From the NCBI RefSeq assembly GCF_900100875.1, contig NZ_FNKQ01000001.1, positions 310,001 through 374,000 on the forward strand: DNA of 64,000 nt. Reading direction: 5' to 3'. The first letter of the stretch is position 1, and each line of letters starts with the position of its first letter. The notes beneath the pieces are model-generated. The model searched no databases and was not told the origin of the DNA. It was given only the letters and a program-made list of their open reading frames with translations. A program made the translations under genes and the position numbers. This stretch comes from Halopelagius longus. GTDB lineage: Archaea; Halobacteriota; Halobacteria; Halobacteriales; Haloferacaceae. Below, piece after piece: positions 16,660 to 25,938 of the stretch.

Positions 16660-18135
16660 ATGTGTGAAACAATGGCAGACAACGAACCGAGAACCGCACG
16701 AGAGGAGTGGGGGAGTCGATTCGGGTTCCTCATGGCGATGGTCGGCGCCATGGTCGGTGCCGGAAACATCTGGCGCATGCCGTTCACGACGGGCCAGAAC
16801 GGCGGCGGGGCGTTCCTTCTGGCGTACGTCCTGTTGCTGTTTCTCATCGCCGTGCCCGGGTTGATGGCCGAGACTGCACTCGGGCGGTACACGCAGAAGG
16901 GCGTCATCGGGTCGTTCAAACAGGTCGCGGGCGACAGCCGGTTTCGGGGCGTTTCGCTCGTCGTCGTCCTCGTGAACATCGCGTTGATGTCGTACTACGC
17001 GCCCATCATCGGGCAGGCGTTGTACTACGCCGCCCACTCTCTGCTCTTGACCTTCTTCCAACCGGGCTTCGACGCGACGGCGTTCTGGGAGTCGTTCGCC
17101 GGGTCGCCGCTACTGATGATAGGGATGCACACCGTGACGGTGGCGGCCATCGGCGTCGTCCTCCTGTTCGGCATCCGGCAGGGCATCGAACGCGTCGTGA
17201 AGTGGATGATTCCGTTCATGGTCGTCGCCCTCGTCGCCATCGCCATCCGCGGCGTCACCCTCGACGGCGGCATGCAGGGGCTGGCGTTCGCGTTCACGCC
17301 GAACTGGGAGTACCTCGTGCAGGGCGACACGTGGGTGGCCGCACTCGGACAGGCGCTGTTCTCGACCGGTCTCGGGTGGGGTATCGCCCTCACGTACGGG
17401 AGTTACCTCCGGAAGTACGACGACGTGCCCCTCGGGGCGGGCGTGTTCACCGCCGTCGGGAACACGAGCATCGGCCTCTTGGCCATCTTCGCCGTCTTCC
17501 CCGTCGTCTTCGCGTTCGGCCTCGAACCGACGGCGGGCGCGAACCTCATGTTCATCTCGCTCGTGCAGGTGTTCCCCGAACTCGTCGGCGGTCAAATCTG
17601 GGCGATGGCCTTCTTCCTCGGCTTCTTCTTCGCCACGTTCACCTCCGGCCTCGGCATCACCGAGGTGGGCGTGACGACGGTGGCCGAGGAGACGCGCTTG
17701 GACCGGCGCGGGGCCGTCGCGGCGGTTTCGTTCCTCGTCTGGCTTCTGGGCGTCCCCAGCGCCTACTCCTCGGAGTTCCTCGGCCAGATGGACTTCGTGT
17801 TCGGTAACTGGGGGCTCCCGCTGGCGACCCTCGCGATAATCGGCCTCGTCGGGTGGAAGTTCGGGGCCGAACGCATGCGCGTCCTCGAACTCAACCGCAA
17901 CTCGGACCTGTTCGTCGGGTCGTGGTGGAACGGCATCGTCAAGTACGTGATTCCGGTCGTGATGGTGTTCATCATGGCGTACGGCGCGGTGACGAGTCTC
18001 GGCACCGAGAACGAACTGCTCATGTTCGGCGGCATCGCGCTGATGCTCGCGTTGCTGGTCCTCAGCACGCTTCTGATGAAGTTCGTCGACAGCAGAACGG
18101 AGTCGGTCCCCAAAGCGACCGACGGAGGGAACTGA
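16660..18135 (+). CDS. sodium-dependent transporter, SNF/NSS family
   Basis: A 491-residue secondary transporter that would use the sodium gradient to import an amino acid or similar solute. The first helix has the signature WGSRFGFLMAMVGAMVGAGNIWRMPF with the unwound GAGN region that binds sodium and substrate, followed by GGGAFLLAYVLLLF. About 11-12 membrane helices follow. Start at 16660 is favoured because CCTATAG (about 16630-16636) lies 27 bases ahead, implying a leaderless mRNA; an ATG four codons later is possible. It is followed after two bases by a small membrane subunit, as in MetP-MetS type systems. Confidence 0.92.
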   Translation: MCETMADNEPRTAREEWGSRFGFLMAMVGAMVGAGNIWRMPFTTGQNGGGAFLLAYVLLLFLIAVPGLMAETALGRYTQKGVIGSFKQVAGDSRFRGVSLVVVLVNIALMSYYAPIIGQALYYAAHSLLLTFFQPGFDATAFWESFAGSPLLMIGMHTVTVAAIGVVLLFGIRQGIERVVKWMIPFMVVALVAIAIRGVTLDGGMQGLAFAFTPNWEYLVQGDTWVAALGQALFSTGLGWGIALTYGSYLRKYDDVPLGAGVFTAVGNTSIGLLAIFAVFPVVFAFGLEPTAGANLMFISLVQVFPELVGGQIWAMAFFLGFFFATFTSGLGITEVGVTTVAEETRLDRRGAVAAVSFLVWLLGVPSAYSSEFLGQMDFVFGNWGLPLATLAIIGLVGWKFGAERMRVLELNRNSDLFVGSWWNGIVKYVIPVVMVFIMAYGAVTSLGTENELLMFGGIALMLALLVLSTLLMKFVDSRTESVPKATDGGN

Positions 18136-18137
18136 CC

Positions 18138-18455
18138 ATGGCGCTCACGACAGTCACCTGGACGGTCATGCTCGCATCGATAGCGGTGCTGATGGGCACC
18201 GCCAGCGTCGCACTCGTCAAGTCGCTCCGGGACGAAGACAGGAAGCTCGAACTGCTGAAGAAGCAGGACCGCATCGACACGTACTCGCCGCGCGGACTGG
18301 CGGAGTTACGGTCGTGGATTCGGGCGAACCCCGACGACCCCCTCAGGGACGAGGCGGTGCGGCGGCACAACGAGTGCGTGGACGCCCTTCGGAGCGTCGA
18401 CGAACCGTTCTACGACTGGGACGAGGCGGAGGTCGAATCGCTCGAGAAACTATGA
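18138..18455 (+). CDS. small membrane subunit of the sodium transporter (MetS-like)
   Basis: A 105-residue protein with one N-terminal membrane helix (WTVMLASIAVLMGTASVALV) followed by a charged cytoplasmic tail with RSWIRANPDDPLRDEAVRRH. It starts two bases after the transporter stop. In bacteria a small partner, MetS, is needed for methionine/alanine uptake by the related MetP; the position and single-helix layout match that role, although the sequence here is longer than bacterial MetS. Its last codon overlaps the start of the proline racemase remnant by four bases (ATGA). Confidence 0.75.
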   Translation: MALTTVTWTVMLASIAVLMGTASVALVKSLRDEDRKLELLKKQDRIDTYSPRGLAELRSWIRANPDDPLRDEAVRRHNECVDALRSVDEPFYDWDEAEVESLEKL

Positions 18456-18664
18456 CTTCGGACGCACGATTCGAGACGGTCGATACGCACACCGGCGGGG
18501 AACCGACGCGCCTCGTCGCGGGTGGACTCGACCGGGCGGCGTTCGAGGGCGGAAGCGTCGCCGAGCAACGTGACGCCTTCGCCGAGACGCACGACGAGGT
18601 GCGCGAACATCTCCAGAAGGCGGAGGCGAAGTTTTTGAACCCCGGCGCGGAGAGCCTCCCGTAG
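18452..18664 (+). pseudogene. N-terminal remnant of a proline racemase / hydroxyproline epimerase
   Basis: Seventy codons beginning FETVDTHTGGEPTRLVAGG, the hallmark opening of the proline racemase family, and continuing with GGSVAEQRDAFAETHDEVRE as family members do. After about residue 53 the match stops and the frame ends; the full family length is about 310-340 residues, and both catalytic cysteines, including the one in the MCGHGT-type motif, are missing. It is fused by an ATGA overlap to the transporter subunit gene, so it was probably an operon partner for proline or hydroxyproline use that later lost most of its sequence. It could also survive as a small protein of new function. Confidence 0.75.
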
Positions 18665-18713
18665 CGAGCGTCGTCGGGGGGACCGTTTTCACGCCGCCGG
18701 ACGAACGCCCGGT

Positions 18714-19103
18714 ATGGACGTCGAAGCGATAGACCACGCGAACCTTCACATCCCCGAGGACGGCGTCGAGGCGGCGGTGGCGTTCTACCGCGACGGGTTG
18801 GGCCTCGACGTGGAGAACCTCGACCTGTTCGAGTCGGGCGAGAAACCGTTCTTCTCGGTCCGCCTCGCCCCGACCCACGTCGTCCACGTCCAACCGGACC
18901 CGGAGTTCGAGCCTCCGAGTGGGGCGAACTTCGACCACCTCGCGCTGACCGTCTCTACGGACTTCGAGTCGCTGAAAGCCGAACTCGACGCGGCGGGCAT
19001 CGAGGTGGACCGCGAACTCGAACCGTTGGGCGCGACGGGAACGAACCCCGCCGTCTACGTGACTGACCCCTTCGGCTACACGCTCGAACTGAAAGTCGAT
19101 TGA
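18714..19103 (+). CDS. VOC superfamily (glyoxalase/bleomycin-resistance fold) protein
   Basis: 129 residues, one full vicinal-oxygen-chelate domain of two beta-alpha-beta modules: IDHANLHIPEDGVEAAVAFY with metal-binding histidine, FDHLALTVSTDFES with a second histidine, and the C-terminal VYVTDPFGYTLELKV with the glutamate ligand. This fits a metal-dependent lyase, isomerase or dioxygenase, but the substrate is not readable. A TATA-like GTTTTCAC about 27 bases upstream gives it its own leaderless promoter, so it is not read with the racemase remnant. Confidence 0.88.
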   Translation: MDVEAIDHANLHIPEDGVEAAVAFYRDGLGLDVENLDLFESGEKPFFSVRLAPTHVVHVQPDPEFEPPSGANFDHLALTVSTDFESLKAELDAAGIEVDRELEPLGATGTNPAVYVTDPFGYTLELKVD

Positions 19104-19161
19104 CAGACGCGAGCCGTTCCGAACGCTTTTTCGTCGGCCATCCGATTGAGATACCCAACTC

Positions 19162-20442
19162 ATGGCACCATCTCTCCCCGCCTCGCCGCGGAGCGCGGGT
19201 GCGGCGTTGGCCGTCTTCGGCGTCCTCATCCTCGTTCTGACGCTGGGCGTCAGCGCCGCCCTCGCGCCGGAGGTCGGGTCGGCGTCCGCCGGTAACGGAA
19301 CGCAACAGACGCTCGTCGGGTCGCAAGGCGGCGGGCCGGGACTGCACGAGAAAGGCTCGGTCTACCTGCTGGAAGGAAAAGAGACGGCGTGGCGGGCCGA
19401 CGGCACGGACAGTTACTTCGACGTGACGATGCTCGACAACGGGAGCGTCCTCGCGGGGTTCATGGACTCCGGGTACGAGGAGTGCGGCCCCTACGAGTCC
19501 CCCTGCACGCACACCGGGTTCCGCGTCATCGACCCGCACGCGAACGACTCCAGCGCCGAACCCGAAGTCGTCTACGAGTACTCCTTCCCGGTGCGGACGC
19601 GCGTGAACAGCGAAGTCCACGACGTGGAACTGCTCCCCTCCGGAGAGTTCCTCGTGACGGACATGGAGTACGAGCGCATCTTCACCGTGAAGAACGGCGA
19701 AATCACGTGGCAGTGGAACGCGAGTTCGCAGTACGACGCCCCCGAGGACCCGACGAGGACCGACTGGCTCCACATCAACGACGTGGACGCCATCGGCGAG
19801 GACCGCTACCTCGTCTCCGTTCGTAACGCCCACCAACTCGTCGTCGTCGAACGCGGCGAGGGCGTCGTCGAGGTGATAAACAAAGACGAGGACGGAGACG
19901 GGAAGGGCGACCCGACGCTCCTGCGCCAACAGCACAACCCCCAGTGGCTCGGTAACGGGTCCGTACTGGTCGCCGACAGCCACAACGACCGCATCGTCGA
20001 ACTCCACCGCAACGCGGAGACGGGCGAGTGGGAGGAGGCGTGGGCGCTCTACGGGGCGGAGGGCGTCCCGTTCAGTTGGCCGCGCGACGCCGACCGCCTC
20101 TCGAACGGCAACACCCTCGTCACCGACTCGCTCAACCAGCGCATCGTCGAGGTGAACGAGTCGGGGGAGGTGGTCTGGAGCTACAAGACGCCGCAGGTCC
20201 CCTACGAGGCGGAACGACTCCCCGAGGGTGAAACCGTCGGCGGCGTCTCCTACGCCGATAGCAACGACGGCGACGTGGGCGACGGGCAGATTCCGGTGCT
20301 GTCGTTCCTCCTGATGGTCGCCCAGACCGGCCTGCAGGTGCCGTTCTGGTTCAACGAACTCCACGTCGCCGTCTCCCTCATCTCCATCTTTTCGGTCCTC
20401 GGGGGCGGCGCTCTCGTCGTCTGGGGAACCGTCCGCGACTGA
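19162..20442 (+). CDS. arylsulfotransferase-like membrane-anchored beta-propeller protein
   Basis: 426 residues. An N-terminal helix (GAALAVFGVLILVLTLGVSA) and a C-terminal helix (LHVAVSLISIFSVLGGGALV) flank a large outside-facing propeller. Repeated elements such as HDVELLPSGEFLVTD, WLHINDVDAIGEDRYLVSVR, GSVLVADSHNDRIVE and SNGNTLVTDSLNQRIVEV resemble the ASST (arylsulfate sulfotransferase) and NHL-type blades. HDVE and HINDVD are the positions of conserved histidines in ASST-like proteins. Enzyme activity is uncertain; many haloarchaeal members are annotated only by fold. It stands alone, with no linked partner. Confidence 0.8.
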   Translation: MAPSLPASPRSAGAALAVFGVLILVLTLGVSAALAPEVGSASAGNGTQQTLVGSQGGGPGLHEKGSVYLLEGKETAWRADGTDSYFDVTMLDNGSVLAGFMDSGYEECGPYESPCTHTGFRVIDPHANDSSAEPEVVYEYSFPVRTRVNSEVHDVELLPSGEFLVTDMEYERIFTVKNGEITWQWNASSQYDAPEDPTRTDWLHINDVDAIGEDRYLVSVRNAHQLVVVERGEGVVEVINKDEDGDGKGDPTLLRQQHNPQWLGNGSVLVADSHNDRIVELHRNAETGEWEEAWALYGAEGVPFSWPRDADRLSNGNTLVTDSLNQRIVEVNESGEVVWSYKTPQVPYEAERLPEGETVGGVSYADSNDGDVGDGQIPVLSFLLMVAQTGLQVPFWFNELHVAVSLISIFSVLGGGALVVWGTVRD

Positions 20443-20492
20443 GGCGGCGGCGACCACGCGCTTTTTTGCACTCGCCGCTCCGAGGCGGAGCC

Positions 20493-21053
20493 ATGACCGA
20501 CGACCCAGACGAGTTGGCGTGGGAGACGACGGACTCCGCGGTGGACTACTCCTGTCCGGGGTTCGACGTTCGCCGCGACGAAGTGGTGCTGCCCGACGGG
20601 ACGGAGACGGACTTCCACTACGTGTCGGAACCGCCCGCGGTGGTCGTTTTACCCTTCACGCCCGACGGCGACGTGGTCGTCATAGAGGAGTGGCGGCAGG
20701 CCGTCGGCCGCGTCAGTCGCGGCCTCCCGGCGGGGACCGTAGAGGAGGACGACGACGACGTGACCGTCGCCGCGCGGCGAGAACTGGCCGAGGAGACGGG
20801 GTACGAGGCGGGCGCGGTCGAACGCCTCTGCACGGTCGAACCCGCAAACGGCCTGCTGGACAGCGTCCACCACTTCTTCGTCGCGTGCGACTGCGAACCG
20901 ACCGCAGAACAGGAACTCGACTTCAACGAGAGCATCCGCGTCACCGTCGAGAACTACGACGACCTCCTCGCGGCGGCCTTGGACGGCGAACTCCGCGACG
21001 GCCGCGCCGTCGTCGGCCTCACCCGGCACGAACTGGCCGACCGGTCGGGCTGA
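20493..21053 (+). CDS. NUDIX hydrolase (ADP-ribose pyrophosphatase-like)
   Basis: A 186-residue protein that should cleave nucleoside diphosphates linked to another group. The Nudix box is complete: G-L-P-A-G then ARRELAEETGY, with the metal-binding REXXEE pattern. The upstream PFTPDGDVVVIEEWRQAVGR resembles the substrate arm of ADP-ribose pyrophosphatases. The ATG at 20493 was chosen because a T-run TATA (CTTTTTTG, 20461-20468) lies about 27 bases before it; an ATG nine codons upstream would leave no room for the promoter. Confidence 0.9.
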   Translation: MTDDPDELAWETTDSAVDYSCPGFDVRRDEVVLPDGTETDFHYVSEPPAVVVLPFTPDGDVVVIEEWRQAVGRVSRGLPAGTVEEDDDDVTVAARRELAEETGYEAGAVERLCTVEPANGLLDSVHHFFVACDCEPTAEQELDFNESIRVTVENYDDLLAAALDGELRDGRAVVGLTRHELADRSG

Positions 21054-21066
21054 GTCGGCCGGACTC

Positions 21067-22602
21067 TCAGTCGCCGTCGGACGCCGCCGGGAGCGTCACC
21101 GAGAACGTCGTCCCGCCGTCGGAGCCGGGCTCTACCCAGATGTCGCCGCCGTGCCGTTCGACGATACGCTTGCAGAGCGCCAGCCCGATACCCGTTCCGC
21201 CGCCCTCCTCGCGGGTGTGGAGGCTCTGGAACACCTCGAAGATGCGGTCCGTGTCGTCGGGGTCGATGCCGACCCCGTTGTCGCTGAGCGATATCGTCCA
21301 CTCGTCGTCGTTCCGTTCGGCGGTGATTTCCACGCGCGGCGAGTCCCCGGCCGTGTAGGTGAGCGCGTTGTCCAACAGGTTCTGGAACAACTGCCGCAGT
21401 TGGTTTTCGTCGCCCCGAACGCGGGGTAGCTCCTCGGACTCGATTCGGGCGTCCGTCTCCTCGATTTTCACCGTGAGGTCGGTCCGGACGTCCGCGAGCA
21501 CGTCGTTCAAATCCGTCGGCTCGAAGGGGTCGCCCCGCGTGTCCACCCGCGAGTACTCCAACAACCCGTCTATCATCTCGCGCATGCGGTCGGCACCGTC
21601 GACGGCGTATTCGAGGAACTCCTCGCCGTCCTCGTCGAGGGCGCCCTCGTAGCGCTTTTCGAGCAACCGGAGGTAGCTCGTGACCATCCGCAAGGGTTCC
21701 TGTAAGTCGTGCGACGCCGCGTAGGCGAACTGCTCTAAGCGCTCGTTGGACTCCTCTAACTTCTCGACTAACTCCTCTAACTGCCGTTCGCGTTCGCGGA
21801 GGGTCCGTTCGACCTCCTTTCGCTCCGAGATGTCCCGAAACAGCCCGACGAAGTAGCGCTCCCCGTCGAAGATGAAGTCGTTGAACGAGATGCCGAGCGG
21901 TACCTCGTGACCGTCTTTGTGTTGTCCCGGGAGTTCCACGTACTGCCAGTTGATATTCTTCTCGCCGGTTTCGAGATATCGGCTGATTCCCTCGAGGTGG
22001 TTTTCGCGGAGACGCTCGGGGATGATACTCAGTTTGCTCTGCCCGACGAGCTCCTCGGACGAGTAGCCGAGAATCTTTTCGACCGCCGGGTTCGCGTACT
22101 GAATTCGGCTCGTCGTGTCGAGGACGGTGATCCCGTCGGAGAGCGAGTCCGCGAGGGCGATGAACGCCTTCGCGGCGGTTTCCTCGTCGTGCTCGGGGTT
22201 CAGCTGCGGACTGTCCGCCTCACGGTCCGACTGCGGAGAGAACAGACCGACGACCGCGTCCTCCTCGGGAAGCGCCGTGAGTTGCGCTTTGCAGACGAGG
22301 ATATCGCCGTCTGCGGTTTCGAGCGGAAGTACCGAGTTGACGGGCTCGCTTGCACCGAACTCGCGTCCGAACAGCGATTCGAGCGGCGACGGAACGGTCG
22401 CGAGGTAGTCCGTAATCGGGGTCCCGAGAAGTTCGTCCCGACTGTAACCGGAAAACGCCACGAACGCGTCGTTGACGGCGCCGATGTCTCCGTTCGGAGT
22501 GAGTTGGACGAATCCGAACTCCGCTCGGGTCAGAAGCGAGAGGACGCCGGAGAGCGGGACGAGCTCTCCGTCTGACCTCGGCGGGTCGTTTGGAGTGGAC
22601 AC
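21067..22602 (-). CDS. PAS-domain sensor histidine kinase
   Basis: 511 residues, no membrane helices. An N-terminal PAS domain (LTRAEFGFVQLTPNGDIGAV) is followed by a second one (ISVLDT-like start SDGITVLDTTSRIQYANPAV, with the PAC signature YFVGLFRDISERKEVER). HisKA carries FAYAASHDLQEPLRMVTSYL and the ATPase domain has LFQNLLDNALTY, LSDNGVGIDPDD and GTGIGLALCKRI. No response regulator is adjacent, so it is an orphan. Its kinase core resembles that of the kinase at 8021-10723 even at DNA level, including rare TTA leucine codons, suggesting recent duplication or gene conversion. Confidence 0.93.
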   Translation of the reverse strand: MSTPNDPPRSDGELVPLSGVLSLLTRAEFGFVQLTPNGDIGAVNDAFVAFSGYSRDELLGTPITDYLATVPSPLESLFGREFGASEPVNSVLPLETADGDILVCKAQLTALPEEDAVVGLFSPQSDREADSPQLNPEHDEETAAKAFIALADSLSDGITVLDTTSRIQYANPAVEKILGYSSEELVGQSKLSIIPERLRENHLEGISRYLETGEKNINWQYVELPGQHKDGHEVPLGISFNDFIFDGERYFVGLFRDISERKEVERTLRERERQLEELVEKLEESNERLEQFAYAASHDLQEPLRMVTSYLRLLEKRYEGALDEDGEEFLEYAVDGADRMREMIDGLLEYSRVDTRGDPFEPTDLNDVLADVRTDLTVKIEETDARIESEELPRVRGDENQLRQLFQNLLDNALTYTAGDSPRVEITAERNDDEWTISLSDNGVGIDPDDTDRIFEVFQSLHTREEGGGTGIGLALCKRIVERHGGDIWVEPGSDGGTTFSVTLPAASDGD

Positions 22603-22710
22603 AGAGCCACTAACAACGAGACCAAGATAAGCCCTCTCTTACTCGCCCGAAGAAAGCGGGTCACCGTCGCGAAAACGAACCATTTTGACAGATGAGAACG
22701 AAGATAGGGT

Positions 22711-23532
22711 GTGTCCTCGGAATCTTCCACGGAGACCCCGGAATCCGGCCTCGACGGCGACTCGGGCCCGACCGACCCGTCGGGCAGTCCGATTCGCGCC
22801 GTCCTCGTCGCCCTCCTCATGTCCGGTGTCGGAATCGGCCTCGGTTTGGTTCTCGTCGTCGCAGGCGTACTCGGTCTGAACGTTCTCGGCGTCGAGATAA
22901 CTCCGTTGGTGGAAATCGTCCTCTCGTTGACCCTCGCCACCGGCGTCGGATTCGGCGGCGTCGCCGCGGCGTACCTCAAGTATCGAGGGTACGGCTGGTC
23001 GTGGGTCGGCGTCCGCGTCCCGACGTTCCGCGACTTGGTGTTCGTCGCCGTCGGATTCCTCGGCGCGTTCGGCCTCGCCATCTCCGCCTCGTACGTCGTG
23101 ACGACGCTCGGCGTTCAGACGGCGCAAAATCAGGCGGCACAGACCGGCTTCGAGAACCCCGAGGTGCTGTTGCTCCTCATCCCCGCGGCGATACTCATCA
23201 TCGGCCCCGGCGAGGAGCTTTTGTTCCGCGGCGTCGTCCAACGCCGCCTCCGGGAGGTGTTCTCCCCGTTCATCGCCATCCCCTTCGCGAGCCTCATCTT
23301 CGCGGCGATACACTACACCTCTCTCATCGGCGCGCCATCGGCGCGACTCGTCACCATCAGCGTCCTCGTGCTTCCGACCCTCGTCTTCGGGACGGTGTAC
23401 GAACTGACGGACAACATCGTCGTCCCCGCGTTGACCCACGGCATCTACAACGCGACGCTGTTTTCGATTCTCTACCTCGGCATCAAGTTCTCCGACTCCA
23501 TGCCGCAGAGCGGCCTCCTCGTGCCGTTCTGA
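22711..23532 (+). CDS. CPBP family intramembrane glutamic protease
   Basis: 273 residues with eight or so membrane helices. The catalytic motifs of the CPBP/Rce1-like (ABI) family are present: GPGEELLFRGVVQRRLRE (EExxxR) and a later FAAIHYTS and ALTHGIYNAT, each with a histidine facing the glutamates. In eukaryotes Rce1 trims prenylated proteins; the haloarchaeal targets are unknown. The start is a GTG, supported by a TATA-like ATTTTGAC about 27 bases upstream. It is divergent from the kinase gene. Confidence 0.87.
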   Translation: MSSESSTETPESGLDGDSGPTDPSGSPIRAVLVALLMSGVGIGLGLVLVVAGVLGLNVLGVEITPLVEIVLSLTLATGVGFGGVAAAYLKYRGYGWSWVGVRVPTFRDLVFVAVGFLGAFGLAISASYVVTTLGVQTAQNQAAQTGFENPEVLLLLIPAAILIIGPGEELLFRGVVQRRLREVFSPFIAIPFASLIFAAIHYTSLIGAPSARLVTISVLVLPTLVFGTVYELTDNIVVPALTHGIYNATLFSILYLGIKFSDSMPQSGLLVPF

Positions 23533-23608
23533 CCGCTCGTCCTCGGTTTCCGCGCGGACGGTCGTTCACCCGTACCGTTTTTCCTCGCCGGTGCGTACCG
23601 CTTCCGAC

Positions 23609-24265
23609 GTGAGTTCGCCACCCATCGCCGTCGTCCGCAACGAGGTGCACTCGGAGTACGAGTACCACTGCGACGCCCTCTCGGGGAACTTCCCCGACGC
23701 CCGCGAGGTGGAGTTTCCGGCCGGCGAACGCCCCGACTTGGACCGCGTCGCCGGACTCGTCCTCACGGGGAGCACCGCGGGCGTCTACGAACGCGACGAC
23801 CGGCCGTGGATAGACGACGAACGGCGATTGGTCGAGGCGGCGGTCGAACGCGAGATTCCGACGCTCGGCGTCTGCTTCGGCCACCAACTCGTAAACCGCG
23901 CCCTCGGCGGAACGGTCGAGAACGTCGGCACCACGGCCCGGTTGGTCGAAGCCGAGTTCGCCGACGACCCGCTTTTCGAGGGCGTCTCGCCGGTCGTCCC
24001 CGTCGCCCACGCCGACGTCGTCACCGACACCGGCGACGAGATGGAGGTTATCGCCTCGGCGGACTACTACCGCGCGTTCGGCACGCGACACCGCGACGCG
24101 CCGCTTTGGACCGTCCAGTTCCACCCCGAGTTCACCCCCGAACTCCGCGGCCGGTTGGCGAACGACTTCGGGTGGGACGAGTCGGGCCTGCGGTTCGAGG
24201 ACGCGAACGGCGCCCGACTCTTCGAGAACTTTCGGTCGATAGTCGAGGCGTCGGCGGACTCGTAG
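23609..24265 (+). CDS. type 1 glutamine amidotransferase (GuaA-glutaminase-like)
   Basis: 218 residues, a stand-alone class I glutaminase domain. It has the nucleophile elbow [15 protein letters not shown] with the catalytic cysteine, and the His-Glu pair in [10 protein letters not shown]. These match GMP-synthase-type amidotransferases, but the GTP/ATP pyrophosphatase partner is not nearby, and many such proteins have other roles. The GTG at 23609 is favoured over the in-frame GTG at 23591 because GTTTTTCC (about 23577-23584) lies 27 bases before it. Confidence 0.85.
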   Translation: MSSPPIAVVRNEVHSEYEYHCDALSGNFPDAREVEFPAGERPDLDRVAGLVLTGSTAGVYERDDRPWIDDERRLVEAAVEREIPTLGVCFGHQLVNRALGGTVENVGTTARLVEAEFADDPLFEGVSPVVPVAHADVVTDTGDEMEVIASADYYRAFGTRHRDAPLWTVQFHPEFTPELRGRLANDFGWDESGLRFEDANGARLFENFRSIVEASADS

Positions 24266-24273
24266 CGCAATCA

Positions 24274-24418
24274 CGCCGTGCCGGCCGAACGCAACCCTTC
24301 GGTCGGCAGTCACGCCGGGCCGACCGAACGCAACCCTTAGCAACGCGCCGGGCCGACCGAACGCAACCCTTAGCAACGCGCCGGGCCGACCGAACGCAAC
24401 CCTTAGCAACGCGCCGGG
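24274..24418 (+). repeat. tandem 33-bp promoter-like repeat upstream of tgtA
   Basis: Three exact copies of a 33-base unit (24313-24345, 24346-24378, 24379-24411) are followed by a partial copy and preceded by one degenerate copy (24274-24312). Each unit contains CGAACGCAACCCTTAG. In the last copy the AACCCTTAG box is about 26-34 bases ahead of the tgtA ATG, the right place for a TATA element of a leaderless haloarchaeal transcript. The array therefore looks like a multiplied promoter element with a spacing close to three helical turns. There are no unique spacers, so it is not a CRISPR. Confidence 0.75.
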
Positions 24419-24431
24419 GAAATCCCACTCC

Positions 24432-25922
24432 ATGCGCGACCACTTCGAGATACGCGACGGGGACGTCGCCGGTCGAATCGGCGAACTCACCGTCCCCCGC
24501 GCGGGGGTGACGGTCGAGACGCCGGCGTTACTGCCCGTCGTCAACCCCAACATCGTCACGGTCTCTCCCGCCCGACTCGAATCGGAGTTCGGCGCGGAGA
24601 TTCTCATCACCAACTCCTACATCATCAAGACGAACGAGCACCTGCGCGAGGAGGCCTTAGACGTCGGTCTCCACGAGATGCTCGACTTCGACGGCGCGAT
24701 AATGACCGACTCGGGGTCGTTCCAACTCGCGGAGTACGGCGACATCGACGTGACGACCAAGCAGATTCTGCAGTTCCAACGCGACATCGGGACGGACATC
24801 GCCACGCCGGTGGACATCCCGACGCCCCCGGACGTGTCGAGAGAGCAGGCGGAACGCGAACTCGACGTGACGGAGGAGGCCCTCCGCGACGCCGAGGACG
24901 CCGAGACGGGCGAGATGCTCGTCAACGCGCCCGTGCAGGGTTCGACGTACCCCGACCTGCGCGAACGCGGGGGTCGGACCGCCGACGCGACGGACCTGGA
25001 CGTGTTCCCCGTCGGCGCGGTGGTTCCGCTGATGAACGCCTACCGCTACGACGACATGGTGGACGCCGTCGCCGCCGCGAAACGCGGACTCGGCGCGGAC
25101 GCGCCGGTGCACCTGTTCGGCGCGGGCCACCCGATGATGTTCGCCCTCGCCGTCGCTCTCGGCTGTGACCTGTTCGATTCGGCCGCCTACGCCCTCTACG
25201 CCCGCGACGGCCGCTATCTCACCGTCCACGGCACCGAACACCTCGGGGAACTCGACTACTTCCCCTGTTCCTGCGCCGTCTGTTCGGCGTACTCGCCGGA
25301 GGAACTCCGCGAGACGGAGGGCGAGGAACGGGAGCGACTGCTGGCGGAACACAACCTGCACGTCTCCTTCGCGGAGATTCGCCGCGTCAAGCAGGCGATT
25401 CGCGCGGGCGAACTCCTCGAACTCGTGGAGGAACGCGCCCGGTCGCACCCCGCGATGCTCGACGGCTACCGCGCCCTCTTGGACCACGCCGACCAACTCG
25501 AACGCGAGGACCCCGCCTCGAAGGGGTCGTTCTTCTATCTCTCCTCGGAGAGCGCTCGGCGTCCCGAAGTCCTCCGCCACCACCGACGCCTCGAACGCCT
25601 CGAAGCGGAGGGGCGAATCCTCCTCACGCAGGGCGGGAAAGCCTCGGGCGACCGGTTCGACGCCTCCTGGCGCGTCGTCCCGCCGTTCGGGCCGTTCCCG
25701 CGCGCCCTCTCGGAGACGTACCCGCTCACCGCCGAGGTGCCGGAGCGAACCGACCCCGCAGCGTACGAGATGGCCGCCGAGGGCGTCGCGCGCCTCGCGG
25801 AGTCGCACCCGGACACGGAGTTCGTCCTCGCGCACGACGGGTGGCCCGAGACGGCCCTCTCGAAAGTTCCGGACTCGGTGACGGCGGAACTGCTCGGACG
25901 CGTGCCGTCGGACGACGACTGA
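24432..25922 (+). CDS. tgtA: tRNA-guanine(15) transglycosylase, archaeosine-specific (TgtA)
   Basis: TgtA swaps guanine 15 of tRNA for 7-cyano-7-deazaguanine (preQ0), the first committed step of archaeosine synthesis. The 496-residue chain has the TIM-barrel core with catalytic aspartate in [14 protein letters not shown], the VDIPTPPD and [14 protein letters not shown] segments, the second aspartate in [20 protein letters not shown] and the zinc site starting CSCAVCSAY. The C-terminal domain (from about 340) is present but there is no PUA domain within this chain; the PUA is found in ArcS. Start is fixed by the promoter-like repeat about 27 bases before. Its partners arcS and raSEA are in the same window. 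Confidence 0.95.
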   Translation: MRDHFEIRDGDVAGRIGELTVPRAGVTVETPALLPVVNPNIVTVSPARLESEFGAEILITNSYIIKTNEHLREEALDVGLHEMLDFDGAIMTDSGSFQLAEYGDIDVTTKQILQFQRDIGTDIATPVDIPTPPDVSREQAERELDVTEEALRDAEDAETGEMLVNAPVQGSTYPDLRERGGRTADATDLDVFPVGAVVPLMNAYRYDDMVDAVAAAKRGLGADAPVHLFGAGHPMMFALAVALGCDLFDSAAYALYARDGRYLTVHGTEHLGELDYFPCSCAVCSAYSPEELRETEGEERERLLAEHNLHVSFAEIRRVKQAIRAGELLELVEERARSHPAMLDGYRALLDHADQLEREDPASKGSFFYLSSESARRPEVLRHHRRLERLEAEGRILLTQGGKASGDRFDASWRVVPPFGPFPRALSETYPLTAEVPERTDPAAYEMAAEGVARLAESHPDTEFVLAHDGWPETALSKVPDSVTAELLGRVPSDDD

Positions 25923-25938
25923 GGGCCGAACCGCCGCC

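Noticed and set aside
18452-18664. Intact small gene unrelated to proline racemase
   Set aside because: The opening FETVDTHTGGEPTRLV is too specific for the proline racemase family to be chance, though a new role for the short product cannot be excluded.
24274-24418. Possible CRISPR array
   Set aside because: The repeats are directly tandem with no unique spacers and no cas genes; they look like promoter elements.
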